From Nephrocerus scutellatus (taxonomy: Eukaryota > Arthropoda > Insecta > Diptera > Pipunculidae), in the NCBI GenBank assembly GCA_947095585.1, contig OX352763.1, positions 108,045,908 through 108,109,907 on the forward strand: a stretch of 64,000 nucleotides of DNA. Reading direction: 5' to 3'. The notes under the pieces were generated by a model, which searched no databases, had not been told where the DNA came from, and saw only the letters and a list, made by a program, of their open reading frames with translations. Below are positions 1 to 11,499 of the stretch, one piece after another; within the stretch, counting starts at the first letter, position 1, and each line of letters opens with the position of its first letter. The position numbers and the translations under genes were made by a program.

Positions 1-760
1 ATCGCGTAATTATTCCTTAAACAATCCTTTAATCTGATACAATTATCATGTAATCATCATATAATTATCCTCCTCTGAACCATCCTTCCAGCGTAGGCTT
101 TGCGGGCCTTAATATCGTGTTCCATAAATCCAACCGCAAATGAATTTCCGAGCAGGATCCTCTTCGCTCATGCGAGCTGGGTTTCCTGCTCACCAGAGTC
201 TACCGAGTTTAATTCTCTCCGGAATCGTTTCTTTCTTGAGTTATGACAGACTAAAGTAGGCTTTGTTGACTTTAAGCCACTGTGCGAGTATTTCTGATTC
301 CATGCTGTTATCGGCTGGTACAGTTGACCCGAAAGGATGGCACTATAAATTCGCTCTCCACTATTTTAACTGAGGGAGCAATGTTGGATCTTCTATTCGC
401 AGATGTGGCTACTATGTACTTTGTTTTGCTCTCATTTGTGTGCAGCCCCAGATTTAGTGCCGATCCCTCGATCTGGTTGAAAGCTTCCTGTACAGCTCTT
501 GGGTTTCTACCAACGACATCAATGTCGTCTGCGTAAGCCAGTATCTGAATGCACTTATATATGATTGTTTCTCATTTGTAAGATCCTGCATTTAGGGCGA
601 GTCCTATTGCTTGACCGTAGTTGTTTTTGGTCTCTTCGTTGCGAAACGCAGCCGTGTTGACTCGAATCTGATTCGCGAATGCAGTCTTTCGTGATGAGCA
701 GTGAGTACCATACCAACAAGATAATGGTGTGATTCGACGTTAGCAGAAGTCATTGTATTC
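1..760 (-). mobile_element. RTE-A retrotransposon fragment, internally deleted
   Basis: Read on the minus strand, bases 60-590 match the RT and 3' part of the RTE-A copies at 31.2-32.0 and 47.3-48.1 kb. That includes the segment with the catalytic DD box and the 3' region around GGATCCTGCTCGG. Bases 590-760 match the endonuclease region (compare the reverse complement of 46.08-46.23 kb). The linker and first half of the RT are missing, so this is a deletion derivative. Frames are broken by many stops. The element runs off the left edge. Confidence 0.75.
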
Positions 761-2192
761 GACAAACATCATTTTCGCGTGTTTTCCGAGAAGGCAGTGT
801 CCTGGATACTAATCCCCACAACCGTTTCTAGGTCACGTCTATGTTGGGAGAGAGGGAGCGTAGTTGAGCTTGACCAGTCTGCATATATTACAAGTGTCGG
901 TGTTTTCCCACCTTACATCTGTTACGGCTTCTGCCTCTTTTCGGAGCTCAAGTTTCTGTGTCGCAAAAGGACTCTGCCCACTCCGGTAGCAGTAAAATAC
1001 GATACCCGCCTCTTATCTATCTACCATCACACCGCGCCATGTACGGCTTTAACGAACTAATCTCCCGCATGCTTAAAATTTACCGTTTTCGATTTTAACC
1101 GCAGCACTACATGCCTTAAACTTGATCTTCTTCACCATTCCCCTTAGCTTTAAGTGTTAGCTTTAAGTTTTTTAAGTTTTAGTATTAGCTTATTACATAA
1201 GCCGGATAAGTAAGGGCTATTGCCCCCACCACCATAATTAAGGACATACTATCCTTGATAGGGAAGATGGTACGTCTCTTAGACCAATCACACCCTGTTT
1301 ATACAAAATAGCTTATTAGGTAGCAGTATCCGCCATATGGGCATGAATCTACACAAAAAAAAGTGGGAGTTTGAAAGTCTCAGGGTAAATTGATATTTCT
1401 TGCAGGTTATTTAATGCTGACTATTGAACTAAGGCTAAGGATGAGTGCCAATTTCGTCTACACTAAAAAGCGAACAGTCTTACAGTCAATAAAGTATTTC
1501 GATCAAAATTTAACTTTTAAGCAATATTTGAAGAAAATAAAAAAAAATCTTTTCGGCATAAATTTACTTTACTACCCGTAACGGACGTTATCCTTGTCGT
1601 CAGGCATTTTGATTATCCTATTTGCACTCAATAGAGTGTATAAAATTAAGGAGCTCATAAGCTGCGCGTCTGGTTGAAGTACATTATAAATGAGATCTGG
1701 AGAATATCCTTGAAGCGGGCTTAGTTAAACTCGACGCGATTTCTGCTGATACACACATATACTACATCCTGCGGGTGTTGTTGCTTGATAAATTTTAAAC
1801 CAAATTCCATCCTGCATCCTGATACACAGCATTAAAGACCTCCATTGATTTGACCAGAACAACTGACGACCAACGCACGAGCGCGTTTAATAAATATTTA
1901 ATAAAGCAAAAGGAAGATAGGGATAAAGTCTGGAATCAGCGGATAATGTGCTTACTTCGGTGACTGTGAAATCTTTGTATAAATAGCTTCGGGAAATAAA
2001 GGAAGAAAATCTCGCACATTCTTCCAAATAAATGCGTATGCTATACGCACATGTATACATGTATTTATAATGCTATAAGCCGCATAGTATGAATTTTTTC
2101 ATTGAATTTGTAATTTAATAAAGTATAGTAAATTTACTCAAGGAAAAAGTAAGAAGTGACGGTGAACTTGATTCCTAATTTCCAAAAACACA
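761..2192. other. No recognised gene or element
   Basis: Short ORFs here (up to 93 codons) show no family resemblance. Composition turns AT-rich after about 1.1 kb. No RNA gene, terminal repeat or splice-consistent coding region was seen. The stretch could be flank of the RTE-A fragment or unrecognised old repeat. Confidence 0.4.
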
Positions 2193-2738
2193 CAAACAAA
2201 CAAACAAACAAACAAACAAACAAACAAACAAACAAACAAACAAACAAACAAACAAACAAACAAACAAACAAACAAACAAACAAACAAACAAACAAACAAA
2301 CAAACAAACAAACAAACAAACAAACAAACAAACAAACAAACAAACAAACAAACAAACAAACAAACAAACAAACAAACAAACAAACAAACAAACAAACAAA
2401 CAAACAAACAAACAAACAAACAAACAAACAAACAAACAAACAAACAAACAAACAAACAAACAAACAAACAAACAAACAAACAAACAAACAAACAAACAAA
2501 CAAACAAACAAACAAACAAACAAACAAACAAACAAACAAACAAACAAACAAACAAACAAACAAACAAACAAACAAACAAACAAACAAACAAACAAACAAA
2601 CAAACAAACAAACAAACAAACAAACAAACAAACAAACAAACAAACAAACAAACAAACAAACAAACAAACAAACAAACAAACAAACAAACAAACAAACAAA
2701 CAAACAAACGAACAAACAAACAAACAAACAAACAAACA
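2193..2738. repeat. (AAAC)n microsatellite, about 136 units
   Basis: A 546-bp tract of the tetranucleotide CAAA/AAAC is perfect except for one A-to-G change at 2710. Four base pairs do not divide by three, so every frame is open for long distances and translates as NKQT or FVCL tetrapeptide repeats. These ORFs are not genes. The right flank continues as short CA-rich sequence (ACACACGC). Confidence 0.98.
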
Positions 2739-2944
2739 CACGCTCAAGCGATTTGCACCCCTATGATGCAGAGCACAGCGTGGTCGTTAGGAAATTAGGG
2801 TATTATATAAAAAAACAAACTTTTGCTGTATGTCCGTTGGTCTGTAAGTCTGTATGGCTGTGTATTTTTTTTTATGGAGGAGGTTGGAAATCTTCAAAAA
2901 GACGATCGATCACCTTTAGCATTAACATGTGCAAGTCTCAGATT

Positions 2945-4965
2945 CTTACTGAATAAAACCAACCTCCAGTAATTAATTCATAGCCAGTCCCGCGGGCCTA
3001 CCGTTGGGCATTTCATCACGGCAGGCTCTCTGCGATGACTGTACTTTCATTTTTGATATTTTATTCTTCTTCTTCTTCTTCTTTATTTACATTATTTGGC
3101 TTTGTTACATTTCTTCATTCCTTCTTTCACGCTCGAGACACCGTAGGCCCTGCATTATTCTGGAAGACATTCCACTGATTGCCTTCCAAAACGTGGACAA
3201 TGTAGGAACACATGTTCTACATCTTCTGGTATACCCTCGTACAGTGGGGTAAAATCTCGTGGTTATATTTAAATAGGGAAGACCGGAAGCAACAATGCAC
3301 AGTTAAAAATTGAGTTAGATAGAAGTCTACTTCTCCATGACCTCAGCCGGCCCATAATTCTATGGATGGTATTAATCTTTGGGTCCATCTACCCTTACTT
3401 GACTGGACCCATTTTCTTGCCTGTTTCTAACGACTTCAGCGCGTATTGTTCTGCGGTTCTCATTCTCATCTCTTGCTAGATACCCCCGGCGCCTATAAAT
3501 CACCTGGCGTTCCTTGGCCAGTAAGTCGATTGGGACCATACCTGCAACCACAAACGCTGCGTCGCTTGAGATGGTTCTCTTAGAGAGCACTCAGTCGCTG
3601 GATAGATGACATATTTTGCCAGTAGCTAACATTATCCATTGCGTCAGCCCAAATGGGCGCGCCGTATAAAAGGATCGACGAGACAATTCTAGCCAGCTAT
3701 TGGCTTGTTTGCTTTGCTCCTCCAGTGTTCGGCATAGTTCGAGACAATGCTGAACATACAGTCTCAGCTTTATTGCTGACAGCCTTCATATGCTCTTTGA
3801 ATGGGAGTTGCGCATCAATTACCATTCCCAGGTATCTATTTGTTGGCTTAGGTATAATTGAACAATTACAGCTTTAAAGGTTACGGTCTCTCTTATTTTC
3901 CTACTGGATATTAGTAGAGCTTTAGGTTTATCTTCTGCCAACTGTAATCCGATTGACGTCAACCAATCCCGGATAGTCTTAATTGTTGCATATTACATAT
4001 TACGGTTATCTCTTCTTTGTGTTTTGCCACAACGACGAATGCGATGTCATCTGCAAAACCGATAATCTCTGCCTCTTCAGGTATTTGGAGGTATTTGCCA
4101 TCGGATATTATATTCTATAAAAAAGGGCCTATCACAGACCCCTGGGGAACTCCTCCTGTAACCTTATATTCCTTCAGGGCATTGTGGGTGTTGTATAACA
4201 GAATTTACTGTTACTAAAGTAATCTGCCACCAACCTCAAAATGTACGACGGGACCTCTCTCCGACGAAGTTCATTAAATATACAACTCAATTTTGCTGAA
4301 TTGAATACATTCTTGATATCGATACTTTTTTGTTACTCCCTTCCACCTTTTCCCATCTGTCGCTTTTGCGTCCACTTTTTAACGAATTCAATGGCATCAA
4401 TTGTTGAGCGCGCTTTACAAAAGCCATATTGATGTTCTGCAAGGTCTCCTGATTGTACTACGGCTTCATGTAGCCTACCCCCGATTTTGCCCGTTGTTTC
4501 GAGCCACCGCTTTTTTTTTTCTAAATTTCTGATTTGGTCCCTCTCCATCTATTTCACCCAGCATGGCTTGGTGGTCACTATGTGTGTATGATTCGCTGAC
4601 TTTACAAGTGACCTCCTTGCTTAAAAGGCAGTTACTAACAAATGTTAAATCGATTATCGATCTAGCGGACCCCCTACGAAAAGTGGGTGTATTTCCATTG
4701 TTCTATAATGTAATCTGCAACGTAGCAAGTGCTTCCAAGAGAGCCTCCCCGCGAGCATCTGTTTTCCGGCTGACCATTCCACATACCATGCATGAAAATC
4801 GTCCGCTATCTCGACAGGACTCCGTTCGCGAGCATCATCAACTAGACGTTCCAGAAAAGCTTCTTCTAATGATGCACAAGCAGGACGACGACGAAATTCA
4901 CGATGTGTTAAAACAACCGACTGGATTCTAAGTTTTTCAGATGTGTGTCGCTCCATTGCTTAATG
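2945..4965 (-). mobile_element. R1-clade non-LTR retrotransposon, decayed and internally deleted
   Basis: Minus-strand pieces line up in R1 order. Endonuclease: IADDFHAWYVEWS near 4.8 kb, then IIDLTFVSNCL and SDHQAM near 4.58-4.65 kb. RT: GRLHEAVVQSGDL and QYGFCKARSTIDAIEFV at 4.37-4.5 kb, and FADDIAFVVVAKHKE near 4.02-4.07 kb. R1-type thumb region: ISSDAAFVVAGMVPIDLLA at 3.52-3.58 kb. Terminal zinc finger: DVEHVFLHCPRF near 3.2 kb. The endonuclease runs almost directly into the RT, so the linker is deleted, and several frameshifts separate the blocks. No 28S rDNA flank is visible, so this is either a copy outside rDNA or a non-rDNA R1-clade family. Confidence 0.85.
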
Positions 4966-6380
4966 TCAACTAATTCTCTATCTAAATGTCAAAGTACAAC
5001 GACACTTGACGCCATTTGCAAAAATTATGCCACATTCACATTATCACATTACTTGTAACCCACCTGGTGCTTTGCCTAACATACCTGTAAAGGCTACAAA
5101 GTACTTTTAATTACTAGAATGGCTTATGATGCTTTAAGCAAAGTTCTACTCGGAACCGTAAAATGTCCTGTTTCACATTTTCAAGAGAATGAATGTAAAA
5201 AATGACAGGGTGGCATAGAAAAACGAATTCCTGAGTAAACCTTTATCAGTTGCGGTGCATATGCAAAAAACTTGGTTGAAAAGTGGAGTTCATTATAGAA
5301 TGGTTTGTATTTCTGATCTTTTGGAATATTTGATTGGCGGTAGCAATCCATAAAATTTTCCAACTTACTTTTGACTTTTGGTTTAAAACTTTTGCTTGGA
5401 AGTTCCTTATGCATGACCACAAGCTGCAATTGGATGAAAGTCGTCAGTGAATTAGGAATAGTTTCTTTAGTTTTCTTCTTCTCAACATCACAATTGCACA
5501 TCTTTGCTTTACTATCTCTCTTGCTCTTGTCAATTATAAGTTTCGATTTGGTTCTTTTACATTTTTTTTGCATCTTGCCTGGATGTGGAGTGGCAATGAA
5601 ATGCAGGTTGCATTTTGGAATTTACATTATGAAAATACCTGGAAAAAGAAAATTTCAAAGTATCATGATATCTATTTTTTATTTTGCAATTGTTGAAGGA
5701 AGACGTAAAAGAGGATATTTATTTGTGATAACGAAAGCAAATATCAATGTCGTCAGGGAACAGAAAAACTAATTATTGATAGGAATTGGAAGGAAATGTA
5801 AAGGCGACACACACATGATATCCGACAACCTTTTCTTTAGTCTGGTCGTAGTTCTGCAGCGGAGAGAACTACCTAGAACGAAGATTACCTGTAATATGGG
5901 ATAATAAATGATTATTACGAGGATGACCTACGTGCGGTCGTAAATCGTCATTCTATGCTATAATGTGTGGTTACATTCGTACGTTTCACAAAAGGACTCA
6001 ATGTGATGAAGTTGTAAAGTACTCGTTGAGGAAACTTTGAAAAGTAATATTTTGTTCAAAGATTTACTCAAGAAGTGGTTGTTGCGCTCCCCTTGAATGG
6101 AAATAAATCTTAAGAAAATCTCCTCTAACACACTGGGGAATATTTAGAGTTAGTGATAATCTCGGTTCATGTGGAAGTTCAGGTGAGTATATACCTACTA
6201 CAATACAGAGTGCTTTGCTGATCAATCAGTTAATACTGAAATGTCCTTAAACTGGTGACAAAAGTCATACATCGAACACCATTCTTGGTATACTAATTAG
6301 AGGCAATATACGTTAGATTATAAAGAAAACTATTGTCAAACTTTGACGATGAGGACATAATTTAATATAATCCTCTGGCG
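4966..6380. other. No recognised element apart from one ORF
   Basis: Apart from the minus ORF at 5181-5573, nothing is recognisable. No terminal repeats, tRNA-like boxes or transposon motifs were seen. Sequence is AT-rich and mostly unique within the window. Confidence 0.4.
5181..5573 (-). CDS. Unrecognised 130-codon ORF, possibly spurious
   Basis: This is the longest minus-strand ORF outside repeats on the left side. It begins with a lysine-rich segment (MQKKCKRTKSKLIIDKSKRD), includes CNCDVEKKKTKETIP, and ends with SMPPCHFLHSFS. No domain is recognised and there is no signal peptide or membrane helix. A plus-strand ORF of similar length (5371-5772) overlaps it antisense and reads as hydrophobic low complexity. 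Codon evidence is insufficient to call it real. It could be a stray exon, a relic of an element-encoded protein, or chance. Confidence 0.2.
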   Translation of the reverse strand: MQKKCKRTKSKLIIDKSKRDSKAKMCNCDVEKKKTKETIPNSLTTFIQLQLVVMHKELPSKSFKPKVKSKLENFMDCYRQSNIPKDQKYKPFYNELHFSTKFFAYAPQLIKVYSGIRFSMPPCHFLHSFS

Positions 6381-6389
6381 TCGTGAAAT

Positions 6390-8480
6390 AACGCCGAGCG
6401 AAATAAGGCCGAATTTCAAAATTGCATCAGAATTAGTTGCAGAATTTCTCAACTCCGCTGACGAGCACATTACCTTATGAAAAATGCGTTTCCTTAACCC
6501 AAGTAGTGATTTGGATTGCCTCAGCCCTGGGACGTTATCCAGACCAAGGTTGTGTTTCAAACAATTTATCAGTTCTATGAACGCAGGTTCCGAGCCATCC
6601 CTAGCTAGTTCGTCTGCAGACCCGTTCTGCCTGCAATTCCCTGAGGGACCCAACCAAGTTTCACTCTGTTGTATATGGAAAGAGATTGCAGTGGATTGCA
6701 GCAGTCCCTGACTGATAACGAGTCCATTAAGTTGGACGACAGAGCTTTAAGTGCTGCCTGGTTATCTGAAAAGATATATATTATACACCCTTAATTGCTT
6801 TACGAGGATTAATTCTGGCGCAGACACCAGCTCCAGCTGCAGTTTCCATCTTCGATCCATCTGTGAACCAGACCAGACCTCTAGCGCACAGCGCAGGAAC
6901 ACCATTGCACCAGTTTCATTATAATATTTGGCTCTACAACCGGAGTCCGGGCCTGGCCTCCCGCAAAAAGTCTCTTCACCGGTCCCGATTTCGAGCCGAT
7001 GTCATCCAGTTTTGCATCCCTAAACTCTGGTCGTCCTGGAAACTCTAGACATTTTTCCATAACCTGCCTAAGGGTGTAAATTTAACGTATGGGGCTTATA
7101 CGCTCAACAATGCTGCATGTTGTGATATATCCTTTCTTATGTATGGATTACATGGATCTTCTTCCTTCCATACTTGCACTATTATTTCATGAATTGCTTG
7201 GTGTATTGTGGGGTCCCCTATTTAAATCAGAACCCGGTCTAATATTTCTAGCTCAAATAACTTGCCGAAATAGTGTTCCATTACAAAACAAACAAAACAA
7301 AACATGTCTCTTTCCATCATTGTATACACCCAATGTAACATTTTAGGATTTAGACCCCAAGTTCTGCCGTAGAGGCGTCTACTGGCCCACAAGGCCCTAG
7401 TGGTGCGTTCGATGACGGACTTGATATGAGAATTACAGTTTAGCCATTTATTAAGGATGACGCCGAGATACTTAACCTCACTAGAATAATCTAACGTGAT
7501 GCCTTTGATGATGATAGGTCCCAAATCGACCAGTCTTCTTTTCGTGAAAGGCACTAGAATGGTTTGGAAACGATTGATGGATACTCCTTCTTTGCTGCAC
7601 CATTCTAAGATGTGTAGTAAAGCACCTTGCCAGACACTAGTTATAGTCGTGCAGAGCTTACAACTAATTAAAATCGCCAAATCGTTCCCATAACCAATGG
7701 CAATGTAGCCTGATCTGTGAAGATCGACTAGAAGATTGTCAATGACTAGTGACAGCAGAAAGGGAGAAAGCACTCCTTCTTGGGGACATCCATTAACTGT
7801 AGTCACGAATACAGATACTCCTCCTGAGGAGTAAATAATATCTCGACTTTCAAGCATGGCTCTTATTAAATGATTGATCGAGTCTTCGATACCTCTGCTA
7901 CTGATTGCCCTTGAAATAGGACTCCAGTATTCAGTGTTATCGAAAGCGAAAGGAGGAAATAATATCTCGACTTTCAAGCATGGCCCTTATCCAAAGAGAC
8001 TTCGATACCTCTGCTACTAATTGACCTTAAAATAGAGTCGTAGCCAGTGTTATCGAAAGCGCCCTCAATGTCAAGGAAGGCACACAGACCCACTTCCTTC
8101 TATCTTCTTTACAAGATAGTGAAGGACACTTTCTGTGCTTTTGCCTTTCATGTAAGCAAACTGACTTGAGTGCCGAAGGGTAGACAATTCTAACCAGCCT
8201 CTAATATGGACATCAATAAGTCTCTTCATGGTTTTGAAGACGAATGATGTTGGACTTATAGGTCTGTATGATTTAGGCACCTCATTAGGGGATAAATATC
8301 ACATTTACCTGTTTCCCGTTAATAGGAAGGTACCCCCAGATGTAGGTGGCTCTAAATATACCTTATATAAGGTAGGATGAGATTGATTGCCTTCTGTAGA
8401 ACCGTTGGAAAGATCCCATCACCCCCGAAACCTTACATGTAGTTAATTGAAGTTCATTGAGGAGCTATTAATGTAATATG
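6390..8480 (-). mobile_element. RNase H-bearing (I/LOA-like) retrotransposon, copy 1, decayed
   Basis: Minus strand, 5' to 3': RT start (YLPINGKQVNVIFIP, SYRPISPTSFVFKTMKRLID) at 8.2-8.35 kb; GCPQEGVLSPFLLSLVIDNL and YGNDLAILIS (altered YADD) at 7.65-7.8 kb; VKYLGVILNKWL thumb at 7.45 kb; remnant RNase H with VPG near 6.65 kb; and a C-terminal LRKRIFHK segment near 6.48 kb. Two events disturb it: a 124-bp tandem duplication in the RT (7833-8066) and an RTE-A insertion at about 6925-7228. Sister copies lie at 16.4-19.0 and 20.55-21.65 kb. Confidence 0.85.
6925..7228 (-). mobile_element. Internally deleted RTE-A nested in I/LOA-like copy 1
   Basis: Bases 6928-7020 match the RTE-A 3' end (compare 31160-31255). 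Bases 7040-7080 match the middle RT (32263-32300) and 7085-7228 match 32355-32560. Only the 3' tip and a middle segment remain. Flanking I/LOA-like sequence is continuous across the insert when compared with copies at 19.2 and 21.4 kb (ACCAGTTT on one side, GGTCTAATATTTCTAG on the other). Confidence 0.75.
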
Positions 8481-9541
8481 AAATGGTCCCCAAGTTCGAA
8501 TAAACTAATGTGCTTGCATTGTTCTGAATACGGTCTCGTTTAGGTATGTTACTGGAGTATCTCCAGTTTGCATTACGATTACCTAAGTCTCAAGTTGCGC
8601 ATATAAATATTGGTACCAACCCGTACAAATCTCCAGGTTACGTTTAAACTTTAATGTGCACGTCGCATCACGAGTGAGAAATTCATGTGCCAAATTTATA
8701 GCAAATTTTAAACCCTAGCGAATTACACCAGCTGTTGGTTGATGAGATTCGGATATTCTGTTGTTTGTATCTACATGTGCATAGAGTGCATAAAAAAGAG
8801 TATAATGTACACACACCATAAAACGTCGCCACACAACTTAAATGATAGGTGTCTGCTGTTGCGTACAAACAACAACATAACAGCTATTTAAGTTAAAAAA
8901 AATTAATAATCGATTCGACACAGTCATACTGCAGTGCACTTCAGTAACAGTTTTCCATTCCGAAGTTTAAATAAACGAGAAACACGAATAATTCGTCTAC
9001 TATCCTTGTTGGAGACACCTCCGCCGGCATAATTACATAAGTTCCTGATTAATCCTGTTGCCATCAGAAAAACAGCAAAAAGCAATTAAATGACAAAGTG
9101 CGCAATATTACGATAATTCGCAATAAAAAGCAGGATATTTCCATTTCATTTCAAAAATACCAAAAGCTTAATGCCAGCGCAAGAGTTGTTTCCTCTGGCT
9201 TGTCCAGCACGACGGTCGTGAATGAAAACCACCAGAGACGTGAAAAGCTTTATACCAACAGACACCAATTGATCTGAATGTATGTATAAATATCTGTAGT
9301 TGTAAGGCTTTGCCTGGTGTACTGCTACTATCTGCCTGCTATTAATTTCTGATCAAATAAACCCCAAACAGTACACTGAACAATTCCAAAGAGAACAGAG
9401 AGCCAACACACTTCTCATAACGATTGATTCGGAACAAAATTGGATTCCAATGCAGCAACAGTAGTAGTTACAACTCCAGGAAATATGTCCATCATGGGTG
9501 TTCACTATCAAAGAAGTATATTCGAATTTTTTAAAGCTACA
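8481..9541. other. No recognised gene or element
   Basis: About 1 kb of AT-rich sequence between the I/LOA-like copy and the mariner. Only short unconserved ORFs are present; no repeat shared with the rest of the window was noticed. Confidence 0.4.
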
Positions 9542-9543
9542 TA

Positions 9544-10824
9544 AGGGGTGGGCCAAATAATAAAACAAAAAGTTCTTAATATTTTTTCAAATTTATTTTT
9601 TCATTGTAAAGAACAATCCTTCCGATTTATTATGGAATACTATTTCATTCATATGACTGCCTCGGCTGGCCTTAACGTACCTCATACGGTCGGTCCAATT
9701 TTTGAGCACATTTTCGATGGTATGCGGCATTATATCGTCAATGGCAATGCGGATATTGTTCTTGAGAGCGTCAATCGTTGCTGGTTTATCGGCGTAACAC
9801 TTATCTTTGACGGCATCCCAAACATAGTAGTCCAACGGCGTCAAATCACAGCTCCGAGGCGGCCATTTCACATCAGCATTTCGGCTGATAATTTGATCTT
9901 CGAGGACAGTGCGCAAAAGATCATTTGAAACGTGTGCTGTGTGGCACGGAGCGCCGTCTTGTTGAAATCAAATGTTGCCTATGCCTCCTCTTCAAGTGCC
10001 GGGAATAAAAAATCGCTTATTATGGCGCGGTAGCGCTCACCATTGACAGTAACGGCGGCTCCTTGCTCATTTTCAAAGAAAAATGGCCCAATGATGCCAC
10101 CGGACCAAAATCCGCACCAAACAGTCACTCGTTGGGGATGCATCGGCTTCTCTACGATCACGTGCGAGTTCTCCGTGCACCAAATGCGACAATTCTGCTT
10201 GTTTACATAGCCGCAAAGATGGAAATGCGCCTCATCCGAAAAGATGATTTTTTGGCCAAAATCGGCATCTTCTTCAAGTCGATCACAAACCCACTCAGCG
10301 AACCGAAAACGCAATAGGTGATCTCTTTGCTTCAATTCCTGAACCAGTTAAACTTTATACGGTGTCATACCAATGTCTTTATGCAGAATTCGTCGCGATG
10401 TTGTGCGTGAAATGTTCAATTCTTGAGCACGATGACGAGTTGACGTTCCCGGCGACTCACGCACATTCTCGGCTACAGCATCAACATTTTCGGGTGTACG
10501 CTTGGTTGGCTGCTCGGTTCGTGTTGGTTTATTAATTAGCAAGCCTGTTTGTTTAACTTTATTCACAAAATAACGCACATATGGAGCTCCCGGCGCTTCG
10601 TTTCTTTCGAACTCAGCAAGCAATTTTCGCACACATTCTGCAACATTACCATGATTTTTGAAGTAATGTTTCAATATTTCCCAGCGTTGTTCAAGCGAGT
10701 ACACAACTATTTTCGTTCAGCGGAAGGATAAAACTAACTTTCTGTCAAATCAGAAGTGACATAACCGTTACCATACTCAAAATAACCGCTAGTTCAAAAA
10801 AATAACGTTAGATGGCCCACCTTG
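9544..10824 (-). mobile_element. mariner-type DNA transposon, 1281 bp, with TIRs and TA duplication
   Basis: The left end AGGGGTGGGCCA (from 9544) and the reverse complement of the right end CAAGGTGGGCCA (to 10824) form short terminal inverted repeats sharing GGTGGGCC. Both are flanked by TA (9542-9543 and 10825-10826), the mariner target duplication. The inner sequence encodes a disrupted transposase on the minus strand. Overall length is normal for mariner elements. Confidence 0.9.
9593..10704 (-). pseudogene. mariner transposase, inactivated
   Basis: The protein shows an N-terminal helix-turn-helix region (SLEQRWEILKHYF to SRTTSRRILHKDIGMTPYKV) and a D,D,D catalytic core: IIFSDEAHF, then FQQDGAPCH about 92 residues later, then WPPRSCDLTPLDYYVW with 36 residues between the last two aspartates by my count. 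Defects: no ATG at the expected start (the codon before YSLEQ is GTG); TAA at 10350-10348 directly after PYKV with the frame otherwise continuing (LVQELKQRD); a one-base frameshift near 9980 after LEEEA; and TGA where a tryptophan is expected just before FQQDG (about 9968). The C-terminal part to KSEGLFFTMKK is open. All three acidic residues are present. The WPPRSCDLTPLDY version places it in the mariner branch with a longer D-D spacing than classical DD34D; the subfamily is not assigned. Confidence 0.9.
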
Positions 10825-11204
10825 TACATATATACATACATAATCCGGTCCTCTTTTATCCTTAGGTAATGTCCTAATTGGCAATTATCACGCGATCGGG
10901 TGATGAGCGATGGTCGCTGTATCGGACGATCAAAATATCAAAGATCAATAATCTTATTAGGTATCCTGTACCTGTTTATAACATAAACGCAATCGCGCGA
11001 TGAGGGAGAACGCTCGTAGATGGTTGTTTTGACATCTCGTCGCGTACATCGCCCCATCCCTAATTCATAGAAGAAGTGTTTTCCAATCAGGTACAGACTT
11101 CGAACGATCGACGCGACCAGTAGACGCTTTATCACTCAAAAAGAAACAAGAAACAAGAATTTGAAGAAACGTTGATTAACGAAGTCCATTTAAACACGTA
11201 ACTC

Positions 11205-11495
11205 ACAACATCCAACGTGCAGTGTGTAACATGTAACAGGCAACACGCAACATTAAAGATGCAACATGCACCGTGCAACATGTAACATGAAATATGCAAC
11301 ATGTAATTTGCAACATCAGAAATATATCAGGCAACACAAACACACGAAACACGCCGTATGCAACATGCTAAGTGCTACAATACGGAATATGTAACATGGA
11401 TTATGCAACAGTCAACATGTAACATGAGAAGAACTTGCAACATGTAAGATGGAATATGTAATATGATACATGCAACATTCAACACGTAACATGGT
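11205..11495. repeat. Degenerate short tandem repeat, ATGCAACATGTAACATG-like
   Basis: Variants of GCAACATG and GTAACATG occur about 20 times in under 300 bp with irregular spacing. A shorter echo (CGCAATATGCAACAGACAAC) lies at 13.71-13.76 kb, on the other side of the RTE-like endonuclease fragment. The stretch 10,827-11,204 before it has no recognised feature apart from GATCGGGTGATGAGCGATGG-like GC-richer sequence. Confidence 0.75.
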
Positions 11496-11499
11496 GTCT

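Noticed and set aside
2134..2956. Long ORFs of 190-266 codons in several frames over the AAAC tract
   Set aside because: They are a by-product of a tetranucleotide repeat lacking stop codons in any frame; there is no independent coding signal.
2945..4965. rDNA-inserted R1 element implying a 28S rRNA gene nearby
   Set aside because: No rRNA sequence was seen on either side, so the copy is not in rDNA.
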